The notes below the pieces were generated by a model. That model saw nothing but the letters and a program-made list of their open reading frames with translations, had not been told where the DNA came from and did no database searches. From Clostridia bacterium (GTDB lineage Bacteria > Bacillota_A > Clostridia > Oscillospirales > CAG-272): a stretch of DNA of 14,793 bases. A program made the position numbers and the translations under genes. Of this stretch, positions 9,901 through 14,793 are shown one piece after another; positions within the stretch are counted from its first letter, which is position 1, and every line of letters begins with the position of its first letter. The stretch lies in the NCBI GenBank assembly GCA_017472105.1, contig JAFUQY010000029.1:1-14793 (forward strand), read 5' to 3'.

Positions 9901-11797
9901 CATAGTCGGAGAGGGAATACACCGCGGACAGCCCGTAGAGATTCACGGACTTGTTGTCTGTCAGATCCAGATGGATGTATCTCACACCGCTGTACAGATC
10001 AATGTCGGTCATGACCGTTGACGCTTTTCCGTTCGCAGAAGCAGGTATGATGCCGGTGGTATATGCTTCAGCCGACGGCGGGGTGGGAGAATCGGTCACT
10101 GCCATCTTATAGGTAATGGCAGCGGGTGTGTTCAGCGCAACTCCGATTTTACCGGTGAGTCCGATGATTCCGGATCCACCGTCGTCCATGGTCAGCTTGA
10201 TGGTGGGAGTCAGAACAGGTTTGCCGTTCCCATCCATCCAGCTGTACATTTCCATGGTCACTTCGGGAGCAGCCGCGTCAAGGTAGATGCCCTGTGCGCT
10301 CGCCGGCATTTCTGCCGATATCCATCTGTTGCCGACGGTATCGGTGAATGTACCGCTCATGGACTTGATGCCGATGGCTTTGTCGGCGTACGCGGGATCC
10401 ATTGTCATGCCCGCGGATACCGTGAACGGGCCGTAGGTCATAAGCGTTGCGCTCTCGCCCATGGCATTGGTTACAGTAGTGACTTTGGGATTCTTCAGCG
10501 TGATATTCGTGCCGTTCTGCATCACGTTCAGCGTAAGGGTACCGGATGTATTCCGCACAATCTCATTGAAATGGACATTGAAGTACATTTGATCTCCGGA
10601 GCCCGCATAAAGTGCGCTGGGATCAAGATCGCTGGTCCACTGGTCCTTCTGGATTTTGGAAAGATCCGTTACCATGCCGCCGGAAAGGGATACCTTTTCC
10701 ACTTTCGGAGGTTCGTTGTCTACAATAATATTATACTGCTCAAGATTCTGATTCGAGGGAACGGAAACCGCATTGCCCGCAAGGTCCGAGAGTGCATACA
10801 TTCCGTCGAGCTGTGTCAGAATGACTTCTCTGAGCGGGTATTTATTGATCGTGGTGCTGCCCAGCCGGTGCTCGTTCAGTTCGGTCATGCCCCATACATC
10901 GAATTTGTAGTTGGCATCATCAGTGTTGCTCTGAACGATGGAGGTGATCTGATACCTTCCAACACCGGGAAGCGTCTGACCTGCTGACAGCTGATACACC
11001 AGAGTATCTCCGGATACGCCTGTACAAACATAGTTCAGCTTGCCGCCGCCGGATCCGGATTCCGCATTCACATAGGTCACCTGAAGCGTGTATTTACTGA
11101 GGTCCGTGTTTGAGGAAGCGGTTCGGAGCTGCTCGTCGTAACGGAGATACAGCCTGTTGAAGGTTCCGTTACAATAGGCGTCCACGAAAGAGGGGCTCTC
11201 ATTGTCTACCGGGACAACGGTCAGATTGAAAATTTCGCCCCTGACATAAAGCGCATTCCCGAAAGCGATGTCTGTACCGCCTTTGGATGCTGTTCCGAAG
11301 GTCTGTGAAGCGTAAGTATAGGCGTTTGGTCCGACATCCAAACCGGCACGGCCGGTGATGGAGATGTCACCGGAAGAAACAGAGGAACCCTTTTTGAAAT
11401 CGCCGCCGATTCTGAGTTTTGTTTCATCGGAATAAGATGAACTCTCGTATTTGCCGCCGTACCATACGCCCGTTTCATTGCTTTTATAAATGTGCGTATT
11501 GGAAATCAGCCAGTAATCATTGTAGGACTGTGCCACGCCGTAACTGAACTGACCGTGGGCATTCTTATGTCCGTAAAGGTCTCTTGTGGCATCCTCATGA
11601 AACTGGTATGATGCACCGATGCTCATGGATGCCGTGTCCTGCTTGACATCCTGAATCACCAGATAATTGTTTTTTAACGCATCATAAACATAATCGTTAT
11701 ATACGGGAGGCAGGGCGCCTGTTTCGACAGCCATCACTGTCATCATTCCGGCAGATGCCAGCATGGGTATCAGCAATTTCGTCAATCTTTTTTTCAT
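3989..11797 (-). CDS. Giant secreted Ig-like repeat protein, 2602 aa
   Basis: The start is ATG at 11797, 5 nt after AAAGGAGG (plus 11803-11810); the stop is TAA at 3989-3991. A signal peptide (MKKRLTKLL plus hydrophobic core) ends near residue 24-29. Residues about 30-195 are a Tyr/Gly/Ser-rich beta domain I do not recognise. After that, Ig-like modules start at D-x-x-x-P type junctions: VDNESP 198, VDNEPP 360, DAAAP 507, IDTTAP 648, VDNEKP 1048, DNEAP 2168, DFISP 2259, DITPP 2424 and DGSAP 2506. Many end in the D-x-x-GN signature (SDLAGN 337, SDYAGN 630, KDASGN 742, TDAWGN 1684, TDMAGN 2316). This is the pattern of bacterial Ig-like (Big_3-type) folds in adhesins and cell-surface enzymes. 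Residues about 760-1045 and 1270-1640 lack these hallmarks. A Pro/Glu linker lies at 1917-1940. No LPxTG, SLH, dockerin or C-terminal membrane segment is visible, so attachment is unknown. It is the first gene of the giant-protein operon. A structural or adhesive surface role is inferred. Confidence 0.93.
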   Translation of the reverse strand: MKKRLTKLLIPMLASAGMMTVMAVETGALPPVYNDYVYDALKNNYLVIQDVKQDTASMSIGASYQFHEDATRDLYGHKNAHGQFSYGVAQSYNDYWLISNTHIYKSNETGVWYGGKYESSSYSDETKLRIGGDFKKGSSVSSGDISITGRAGLDVGPNAYTYASQTFGTASKGGTDIAFGNALYVRGEIFNLTVVPVDNESPSFVDAYCNGTFNRLYLRYDEQLRTASSNTDLSKYTLQVTYVNAESGSGGGKLNYVCTGVSGDTLVYQLSAGQTLPGVGRYQITSIVQSNTDDANYKFDVWGMTELNEHRLGSTTINKYPLREVILTQLDGMYALSDLAGNAVSVPSNQNLEQYNIIVDNEPPKVEKVSLSGGMVTDLSKIQKDQWTSDLDPSALYAGSGDQMYFNVHFNEIVRNTSGTLTLNVMQNGTNITLKNPKVTTVTNAMGESATLMTYGPFTVSAGMTMDPAYADKAIGIKSMSGTFTDTVGNRWISAEMPASAQGIYLDAAAPEVTMEMYSWMDGNGKPVLTPTIKLTMDDGGSGIIGLTGKIGVALNTPAAITYKMAVTDSPTPPSAEAYTTGIIPASANGKASTVMTDIDLYSGVRYIHLDLTDNKSVNLYGLSAVYSLSDYAGNLAEGSIENPEYIIDTTAPSVTAPMLNVSYSADGAKITGSWTTYEKNKTVDTYFQWSDSDTKPDYYDNGWIHAGNASAEEKAQWTLPEDHAKVISGENANVTLWVYAKDASGNVSSIVSASQKIYTQRAASTFVLKTDAQEHLTAHEVMVTPLVSYMGEQELKTYTRVRVTFGEGYIHNEAPDKIRTFLESGKTTYVVLNSDGGPQNVMALILNPNNYFTAGSGDTCTDYEIVYLGDVLDYWYGEVKMEFESACYDLTVQPNKDIVSGNINTDDPRAATYSDIEGSVSFMHVPDGNAGIWRASVTDMPDTNQLYNRTLEGMEFTVALETMFKADAEDTNNDAVDKQLDAANSFVTVRNKETGVVMMTAPLYAMQQSFLIPAAEYETGVYEIAVTYAHSAGLSWEYVCDKVLVVDNEKPQSAPQVTEYYITPGSTLSSKGTAPSFIQLDENGKPVLTHVGSGTQLAEDGSLYVIEKTVAPGENLEELTLSLAGQKEAVRTATYSAETSGLYNFGFTLAFDGEVTKQVGGMTAGKVEGFYIWNPAIHTSRAEGWIVTADADRNWIWKYDSENATEHYEWSENSTSGLMNASPKKTDGIYDMTGKLKLKDGENLIRYQVVMENGNVSPIYELTIYVTSSAPEAGLNLDVKRSLSETAESGEPINIIQADASLANVFSGSNIVEYYWLDKNYFSVVETPSSRVYNEETGLFESTAEVLKNYEYNRYSVITDLENGYYEDLLGMPKGGKYALATSGGFYDSDGVKIADPNVLDGYFNYSLKYFVTETEADTVVRLDNDENYGTMKGTATDVSGKYTADTASGAFMVIDESGATVLVFPQLINSATDYDPTLGDVVPQYNMVGKSAGFFSNLTANTVFGGVTVEAELSYAGYIDIAKSSVVYLDENDEVIKRLPFEDAVCTDFGSIGTSFSVATDGTPIMADLAIDFAHPITDSEDIVETAAPVVRVYVELYDSASGEYLISDTVVIDQLVYKSSKPESVEERYGSAYINNYSYDIHYYMAHWPTYVSLDGGDSFNFNQSIYDINLPGTYPITVTDAWGNSYEEEIDVTVTGPIVELSSTEATSKPIIVTVTIPEDFLHEECFISWDNNTTSLIDGELRADYYIARGSTVKLEIKEKERLHFHWEKADSTDQNPRFVDYYLPIENVSAAIPEAVWSVDAWREEVYEEDENGDYVFSGMVECGSYNGGDVTVYLEDASGLWELIDPLTGERPEYTFKWDDPSLTLDEYGFAVYTFRDICTNELDENGNYVYYGDYTVTCPVLLREYVAPEIENLYPEEEAPEVQPQPDDTRTPSVRITPYAIRDGKTQQLNLYYIAEDLSDRTSNGVTEPINPTLTPKDESYTAYTDAAKMLSAVGWANRFRFQVEVQDNSKTRIFIKEGLYPDVEVTYAAGSSDAISGVALSGAILDVTASAKFTVYVVDEKNNTVIIPMDISNVSENPVPTYTKTLATNEDGSVAVKIQLIAPDGGSDIVITALDGTNPDTTSDTVSVDQNGSYTVSYRFLYNNTTITGSIVIDVNDIDNEAPAVVKITWSRSAGKPTNTDVFAYIDFNKQMVDVQCGNASLPSTVSILITGTRATVRYNANTEPLKLIFKAANGQWTKTVELQEVTNIDFISPVITISEPEVSDNAKSAVITLTSDEKVSFREGNGVGTEFTRTLKENGTYTYTFTDMAGNTTVEKVTLTALVTEPIMMQYSLNADGTGAVETPASLGTVNAGDTFYVKVSRDADIHFDGKIVPASAETWTKMTVGTGSGGVVMAKDTYGNTASGVFPEIFFPDITPPMIDLKQYTVHASLLNTDAAELETLIRDNAITADDREGSVFLRLEYTAPEGAGTSVVKYIAVDASENTADIEGLLRINDGSAPEITLDGVFVERGSICLAENDAELLLRVNLQNEPYKVTYKTGIKTEAQMKIGSTELEMTDGEAVLPFAGKKGYYTVCVSSQSRDIYRFIVYIK

Positions 11798-11833
11798 ATG
11801 CTCCTCCTTTGGAGATGGATTTTTACTTTGCGG

Positions 11834-11858
11834 TGTACACGATTGACATCAATGTACA
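11834..11858. repeat. Dyad element in the 5' leader of the giant-protein operon
   Basis: TGTACA, itself a palindrome, occurs at 11834-11839 and 11853-11858. Between them is ATTGACATCAAT, which contains complementary ATTG/CAAT arms. The element lies between the predicted start of transcription (about 11874) and the gene start at 11797. It could be an operator bound by a dimeric regulator, or an interrupted hairpin in the leader RNA. The central TTGACA on the plus strand has no -10 box at a usable distance, so it is not taken as a promoter. Confidence 0.35.
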
Positions 11859-11880
11859 GTACCGGCAATTCTACTGAATT

Positions 11881-11909
11881 ATTATAACTCAAAGCTTTCC
11901 GCAAAACAA
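11881..11909 (-). promoter_or_regulatory. Sigma-A promoter of the giant-protein operon
   Basis: On the minus strand, a perfect TATAAT -10 box (plus ATTATA 11881-11886) lies 17 nt downstream of TTGTTT (plus AAACAA 11904-11909), which matches the -35 consensus at only 3 of 6 positions. Predicted transcription start is near 11874, giving a leader of about 77 nt. A consensus -10 with a poor -35 is typical of activator-dependent promoters, and a tandem repeat begins 4 bp upstream of this -35. Confidence 0.6.
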
Positions 11910-11913
11910 TCCC

Positions 11914-11947
11914 TCCTGCATGAATGGTCAAAATCCTGCGTGAACGG
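11914..11947 (-). promoter_or_regulatory. Tandem direct repeat, putative LytTR regulator binding site
   Basis: TCCTGCATGAATGG (11914-11927) and TCCTGCGTGAACGG (11934-11947) match at 12 of 14 positions, 20 bp start to start, about two helical turns. Read on the minus strand, each holds a match to the known LytTR half-site pattern [TA][AC][CA]GTTN[AG][TG]: ACCATTCAT matches 8 of 9 and CCCGTTCAC 7 of 9. The spacer between them is 11 bp, against the usual 12-13. The site lies 4 bp upstream of the weak -35 of the giant-protein promoter and in the same orientation, and 14 bp upstream of the -35 of the divergent kinase promoter. Binding by the regulator encoded at 13927..14646 is inferred. Confidence 0.55.
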
Positions 11948-11961
11948 GGAGTCTGCACCGG

Positions 11962-11990
11962 TTGACAGAATTCTTGCCGTGCGGTAAAAT
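11962..11990 (+). promoter_or_regulatory. Strong sigma-A promoter of the histidine kinase gene
   Basis: A perfect TTGACA (11962-11967), a 17-nt spacer and TAAAAT (11985-11990, one mismatch to TATAAT) make a near-consensus promoter. Transcription should start near 11997, about 35 nt before the kinase ATG at 12032. This argues against the in-frame ATG at 11996, which falls at or just before the transcript start. Confidence 0.8.
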
Positions 11991-12031
11991 ATAAAATGAG
12001 ATTTCATTACCATTCCCTCGGAGGTTCCCGG

Positions 12032-13942
12032 ATGAAAAACAAATCCTTTTATATAATATCTGTACTGCTGACTGCCTGTATTGTGATCGGGTTCGGAGCG
12101 GTTCTGCTGATGTACGCCTTTCCGATGCCGGATGTTTCCATGGATCTGTCCCTGATGCCGCAGGAAGACGGACTTGTTCTCGATCCGGACAATTTCGACA
12201 GCAAGGGCTGGACTGTATATGTCGCCGACGAAGAGACGATCACAGAACTGACGCCCACGGGATTCGGTGGCTACCGCGGAATTGAGCTGGGGCAGACCTT
12301 CTATTACTCACGGGTTATGGAAGAAGAACTGGACAGCCCCACCCTGCAAATCGATACGTATGAACGGCAGTATTCCGTCTGGCTGGACGATACGCTCCTC
12401 TATACCGACGCTCCCGGACTTGACAACCGGATCGGATATCTCACACTGCCCATGAGTGAATGGGTGCGTGAAGAGCCGCTTGTCCTTTCACTTCCAGCCG
12501 ATTATCAGGGCCAAACACTCACGATTGCGCAGTCCACCCCGTCATTTGCGGAAACGCCCACTGTCATGGCATTCCCGGCGAGTGTCAGACTGTACTGCGG
12601 CTATGCCTATGAAAGCGGGCTGATTTCCGAGAGCTTCACCGCTGCCATTCTCGCGTCCGCTGTATTCCTCATCGGAGTGGCACTCATGGCAGGATTCCTG
12701 TACAGCCGGGACGCGGGACTGCTGTTCCTTGCGCTGACCGCATTTCTTTTCATGACGCTTGATCTCGCCGATACCACTTTCTTCTACCGGTACTTTGGAA
12801 CTGTACGGAATTCCGTGCTGTATGCTGTCCGGCCTCTGGCGGTTCTGACCATGCTGATCTTCCTGTGTCTGCGCAGCGGCAGATCCGGTAAGATTCTGTG
12901 GTTCTTCACGGGACTCTTCGGCGTTTCCGTCCTTCTGGAAATTGCCGGACTTCTGATTTTTCCGTCCTTCCCGGCATTCTTCGTCATCAACCGGATTCCC
13001 GCATGGATCGGTACTGCCGCACTTCTGACGGTTCTGGTTCTCAGCATCTTTCTGCGCCGCACTGAACATCGTTTCTGGCGGATTTTCTGCCCGCTGGCTC
13101 TGGCGGCTGAAGCAGTTTACTTCATTTTCCTGATTGCACAGCAGGGAGAAACATTCATCAGTCAGATAAAAATCGGTCTGACGAGTGTTGACGCGGAGTA
13201 TTTCTTCCATCATCTTCTCCTTCCTGTCACCGGTGTTACTCTGCTCGCCGCTCTTGCCGATGCGCTGAAAAATGTTCTGGATCGCCGGATGGAAAAACGG
13301 CTTCTCGAAGAGCGGCAGGCAATGGAGCTGGCAAGCTACGAGAATATGCGCCGTCAGCACGAGGAAATCATGATGCTCCGCCACGATATGGGACGGCATT
13401 TCCTCGCTCTCCGCGAAATGTCGGAGGAGAATCATGTGAAATCCTATCTGAACGAGCTGATCGGGCAGAACGAAAAAATCCGCCCTGTCATCCAGAGCGG
13501 AAATAAAATGCTTGATATTATTCTGGGCAGCAAACTGAATGCCGCAGCGGACGCGGGCGTACAGGTGGAAATTCTGCGTACCTCTTCTCCCGCACAGCTT
13601 CCCGTCAGCGATACGGACCTCTGCTCCCTCGTGATGAACATTCTCGACAACGCTCTGAGCGCGGCACGTACTTCCGGTACAGCGAAACCCGTCATCCGTC
13701 TTGATATTCATGTCAAGAGCGGGTACTTTGCTTTCATCTGCGAAAATTCCGCGGCTGCGGAGCTTCTCTGTGCGGATGAAACCGGTAAAACCGTACCGAA
13801 ACACGGATTCGGCATGAGAATCATCCGCAGTATTGCCGAACGCACCGGCGGACTTGCGGATACGGAATATGCCGACGGCAAGTGCATTGTGCGTGTGCTC
13901 ATTCCGCTGGCGGGAAACAATGATGCTCAGTCCGCGATATAA
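12032..13942 (+). CDS. Membrane sensor histidine kinase, GHKL/AgrC-like (HPK10 type), 636 aa
   Basis: This is the sensor of a two-component system; it autophosphorylates on His and passes phosphate to a response regulator. The start at 12032 is chosen because GGAGG (12020-12024) lies 7 nt before it; an in-frame ATG 12 codons earlier lacks a site and coincides with the transcript start. Order: TM1 at about 8-29; extracellular beta-rich domain at about 30-200, with a jelly-roll-like pattern (YSVWLDDTLLYTD near 114); then about seven hydrophobic segments between 203 and 411, as in 7TMR-DISM-type receptors; a helical linker at 411-445; phosphoacceptor motif LRHDMGRH with His451; N-box NILDNALSAA (536-545); CENS at 570; and G-box HGFGMRIIRS (591-600). 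The catalytic motifs look intact. The 3' end overlaps the convergent LytTR regulator gene by 16 nt, and that regulator is the likely partner. The sensed ligand is unknown; the extracellular fold suggests a carbohydrate or envelope component (inference). Confidence 0.93.
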   Translation: MKNKSFYIISVLLTACIVIGFGAVLLMYAFPMPDVSMDLSLMPQEDGLVLDPDNFDSKGWTVYVADEETITELTPTGFGGYRGIELGQTFYYSRVMEEELDSPTLQIDTYERQYSVWLDDTLLYTDAPGLDNRIGYLTLPMSEWVREEPLVLSLPADYQGQTLTIAQSTPSFAETPTVMAFPASVRLYCGYAYESGLISESFTAAILASAVFLIGVALMAGFLYSRDAGLLFLALTAFLFMTLDLADTTFFYRYFGTVRNSVLYAVRPLAVLTMLIFLCLRSGRSGKILWFFTGLFGVSVLLEIAGLLIFPSFPAFFVINRIPAWIGTAALLTVLVLSIFLRRTEHRFWRIFCPLALAAEAVYFIFLIAQQGETFISQIKIGLTSVDAEYFFHHLLLPVTGVTLLAALADALKNVLDRRMEKRLLEERQAMELASYENMRRQHEEIMMLRHDMGRHFLALREMSEENHVKSYLNELIGQNEKIRPVIQSGNKMLDIILGSKLNAAADAGVQVEILRTSSPAQLPVSDTDLCSLVMNILDNALSAARTSGTAKPVIRLDIHVKSGYFAFICENSAAAELLCADETGKTVPKHGFGMRIIRSIAERTGGLADTEYADGKCIVRVLIPLAGNNDAQSAI

Positions 13943-14646
13943 TCCATGAATTTCTTCCGGATATCCGGATAGCGTCCTTTGGCAATAGCGATGCATTCTC
14001 CGTTTTTCAGAACAAATTCGTAAGGTCGTATGTATTTGACAAAGGACAGACTGACAATGTAGGCGCGGTGGCAGGTAAGAAAGCTCTTTTCCGGCAGCAT
14101 CCGTCTGACCTCGCTGAATTTCAGTCGGCTTTCCACGGTTTCATTTCCGAGAACAAACCGGGTCCCGCGGTCAAATGCCTCCGCATATCGGATATCCATC
14201 GCTGAAATCCGGCATCCACCCTGATCGGTGGGAAGCAAAATTTCTTTTCTGCCCGCCCACCGCTTACAGCAGTACTCCATTGCTTCCGTAAATTTTTCCG
14301 TTTCCAGCGGCTTGGCAAGATACCGCACGGCATCGACCTCGTAGCCGGCAAGTGCCATTTCACGGTTAGACGAGATAAACACAATGTCCGCCGGGTCTTC
14401 CATTTTCCGCAGACGGCGTGCCAGTTCCATCCCGTCCATTTTATCCATCATGATGTCAAGCAGGAGAAGCTGATACTGCTCTCCCGTGCTGATGTTCCAG
14501 CTCAGGGCTTCTGCGCTGTCGAATCCGCTGATGCGGTACGGAATTCCGGCATCCGCAAAATATCCCTCAGTCATCCCGATAATCTGCTTCAGATCTGCGG
14601 CAGCATCGTCGCATACCGCTATCTTCATACTCTGTTCGTTCAGCAT
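13927..14646 (-). CDS. LytTR-family response regulator, 239 aa
   Basis: A DNA-binding response regulator of the AgrA/LytR type. The start at 14646 is supported by GGAGG (plus 14654-14658) 7 nt upstream; the next ATG, at codon 7, has no such site. The receiver domain covers residues about 7-125, with the acidic pair Asp13-Asp14, phosphoacceptor Asp64 (LLLLDIMMDKMDG), Ser92 in VFISSN, and Lys112 in LAKPL, all the expected residues. The LytTR DNA-binding domain covers about 134-236, with the signature FLTCHRAYIVSLSFVKYI (189-206). Proteins of this family bind paired direct repeats upstream of promoters, often of genes for virulence, bacteriocins or surface proteins. It faces the kinase gene tail to tail with a 16-nt overlap and has its own promoter. 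Pairing with that kinase is inferred from adjacency and from the usual GHKL-LytTR association. A plausible target is the tandem repeat at 11914-11947. Confidence 0.95.
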   Translation of the reverse strand: MLNEQSMKIAVCDDAAADLKQIIGMTEGYFADAGIPYRISGFDSAEALSWNISTGEQYQLLLLDIMMDKMDGMELARRLRKMEDPADIVFISSNREMALAGYEVDAVRYLAKPLETEKFTEAMEYCCKRWAGRKEILLPTDQGGCRISAMDIRYAEAFDRGTRFVLGNETVESRLKFSEVRRMLPEKSFLTCHRAYIVSLSFVKYIRPYEFVLKNGECIAIAKGRYPDIRKKFMDYIAD

Positions 14647-14675
14647 TGTGTGTCCTCCGCTCTTTGGCTGTGTAT

Positions 14676-14704
14676 ATTATACCGCATAATCCCTTACAGT
14701 TCAA
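14676..14704 (-). promoter_or_regulatory. Sigma-A promoter of the LytTR regulator gene
   Basis: On the minus strand, a perfect TATAAT (plus ATTATA 14676-14681) lies 17 nt downstream of TTGAAC (plus GTTCAA 14699-14704), which matches the -35 consensus at 4 of 6 positions. Transcription should start near 14669, giving a leader of about 23 nt with the GGAGG site. The regulator can therefore be expressed independently of the kinase. Confidence 0.7.
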
Positions 14705-14741
14705 CCGGCGTACGGAAATTTTGGCTTAATGAAATTCTCGC

Positions 14742-14760
14742 CTGACCACATATCTGACCA
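14742..14760. repeat. Short direct repeat CTGACCA upstream of the regulator promoter
   Basis: CTGACCA occurs at 14742-14748 and 14754-14760, a 12-bp period, each followed by or close to TAT. It lies about 38 bp upstream of the -35 of the regulator promoter. It may be an operator or chance; it does not match the 20-bp-period repeat at 11914-11947. No gene could be supported between 14647 and the right edge. Confidence 0.25.
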
Positions 14761-14793
14761 TATTCCCGTCCGGAGCACCCGGAAACAGTGGAA

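Noticed and set aside
3974..10021. Long plus-strand open frames at 3974-5161, 5381-6832 and 8174-10021
   Set aside because: All are antisense to the 2602-aa gene, have the same odd Cys/His-rich composition, and lack ribosome binding sites and domains. They arise from the codon bias of the real gene.
11843..11889. Second plus-strand promoter using TTGACA at 11843-11848
   Set aside because: No -10 box lies 16-18 nt downstream; the TTGACA is better explained as the centre of the TGTACA dyad.
11996..12031. Earlier in-frame start for the histidine kinase at 11996
   Set aside because: It coincides with the predicted transcription start, has no ribosome binding site, and would add 12 polar residues before the first membrane segment. 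ATG at 12032 has GGAGG at the right distance.
12542..13996. 484-codon open frame on the minus strand opposite the histidine kinase
   Set aside because: The kinase frame carries all catalytic motifs of its family; the opposite frame has none and is Gln/Glu/Arg/His-rich, a mirror artefact.
14729..14793. Possible plus-strand gene starting at 14729 and running off the right edge
   Set aside because: It has only 21 codons, no good ribosome binding site and no recognisable sequence, so it cannot be supported from this window.
1..14793. Search for CRISPR arrays, tRNA, rRNA, transposases or insertion-sequence ends
   Set aside because: None was seen; the window is filled by the four genes and their control regions.

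Overview
The window reads as chromosomal DNA from a Gram-positive anaerobe of the Clostridia type, possibly a gut Oscillospirales relative. The evidence is strong AGGAGG-type ribosome binding sites, sigma-A promoters, Gram-positive style signal peptides, a base composition that looks near 50% G+C (judged by eye, not counted), and an AgrC-like GHKL kinase paired with a LytTR regulator. The genus cannot be fixed from the sequence.

Layout: positions 11797 down to the left edge, on the minus strand, encode two very large secreted proteins back to back. The upstream one is 2602 aa, built largely of bacterial Ig-like modules. The downstream one has at least 1300 aa and is cut by the left edge of the window. 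They are 87 bp apart, with a 13-bp stem-loop and a clear ribosome binding site in the gap, and probably form one transcription unit. To the right, on the plus strand, is a 636-aa sensor histidine kinase with an extracellular beta-sandwich-like domain, seven membrane segments and a GHKL kinase core (12032..13942). Facing it tail to tail, and overlapping its 3' end by 16 nt, is a 239-aa LytTR response regulator with its own promoter (13927..14646, minus). The last 147 bp hold the regulator promoter and a short direct repeat.

How it may work together: the 234-bp gap between the kinase gene and the giant-protein operon carries two divergent promoters. Between them lies a tandem 14-bp direct repeat with a 20-bp period that resembles a LytTR-family operator. 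It sits directly upstream of the weak -35 box of the giant-protein promoter, where an activator would bind. The proposal is a self-contained surface system: an envelope signal, perhaps a carbohydrate, is sensed by the kinase, passed to the LytTR regulator, and switches on two giant extracellular proteins and perhaps the kinase itself. Family assignments for the kinase and regulator are firm. The functions of the giant proteins and the regulatory link are inference. The many long plus-strand open frames across 359..10021 are antisense shadows and were not annotated.
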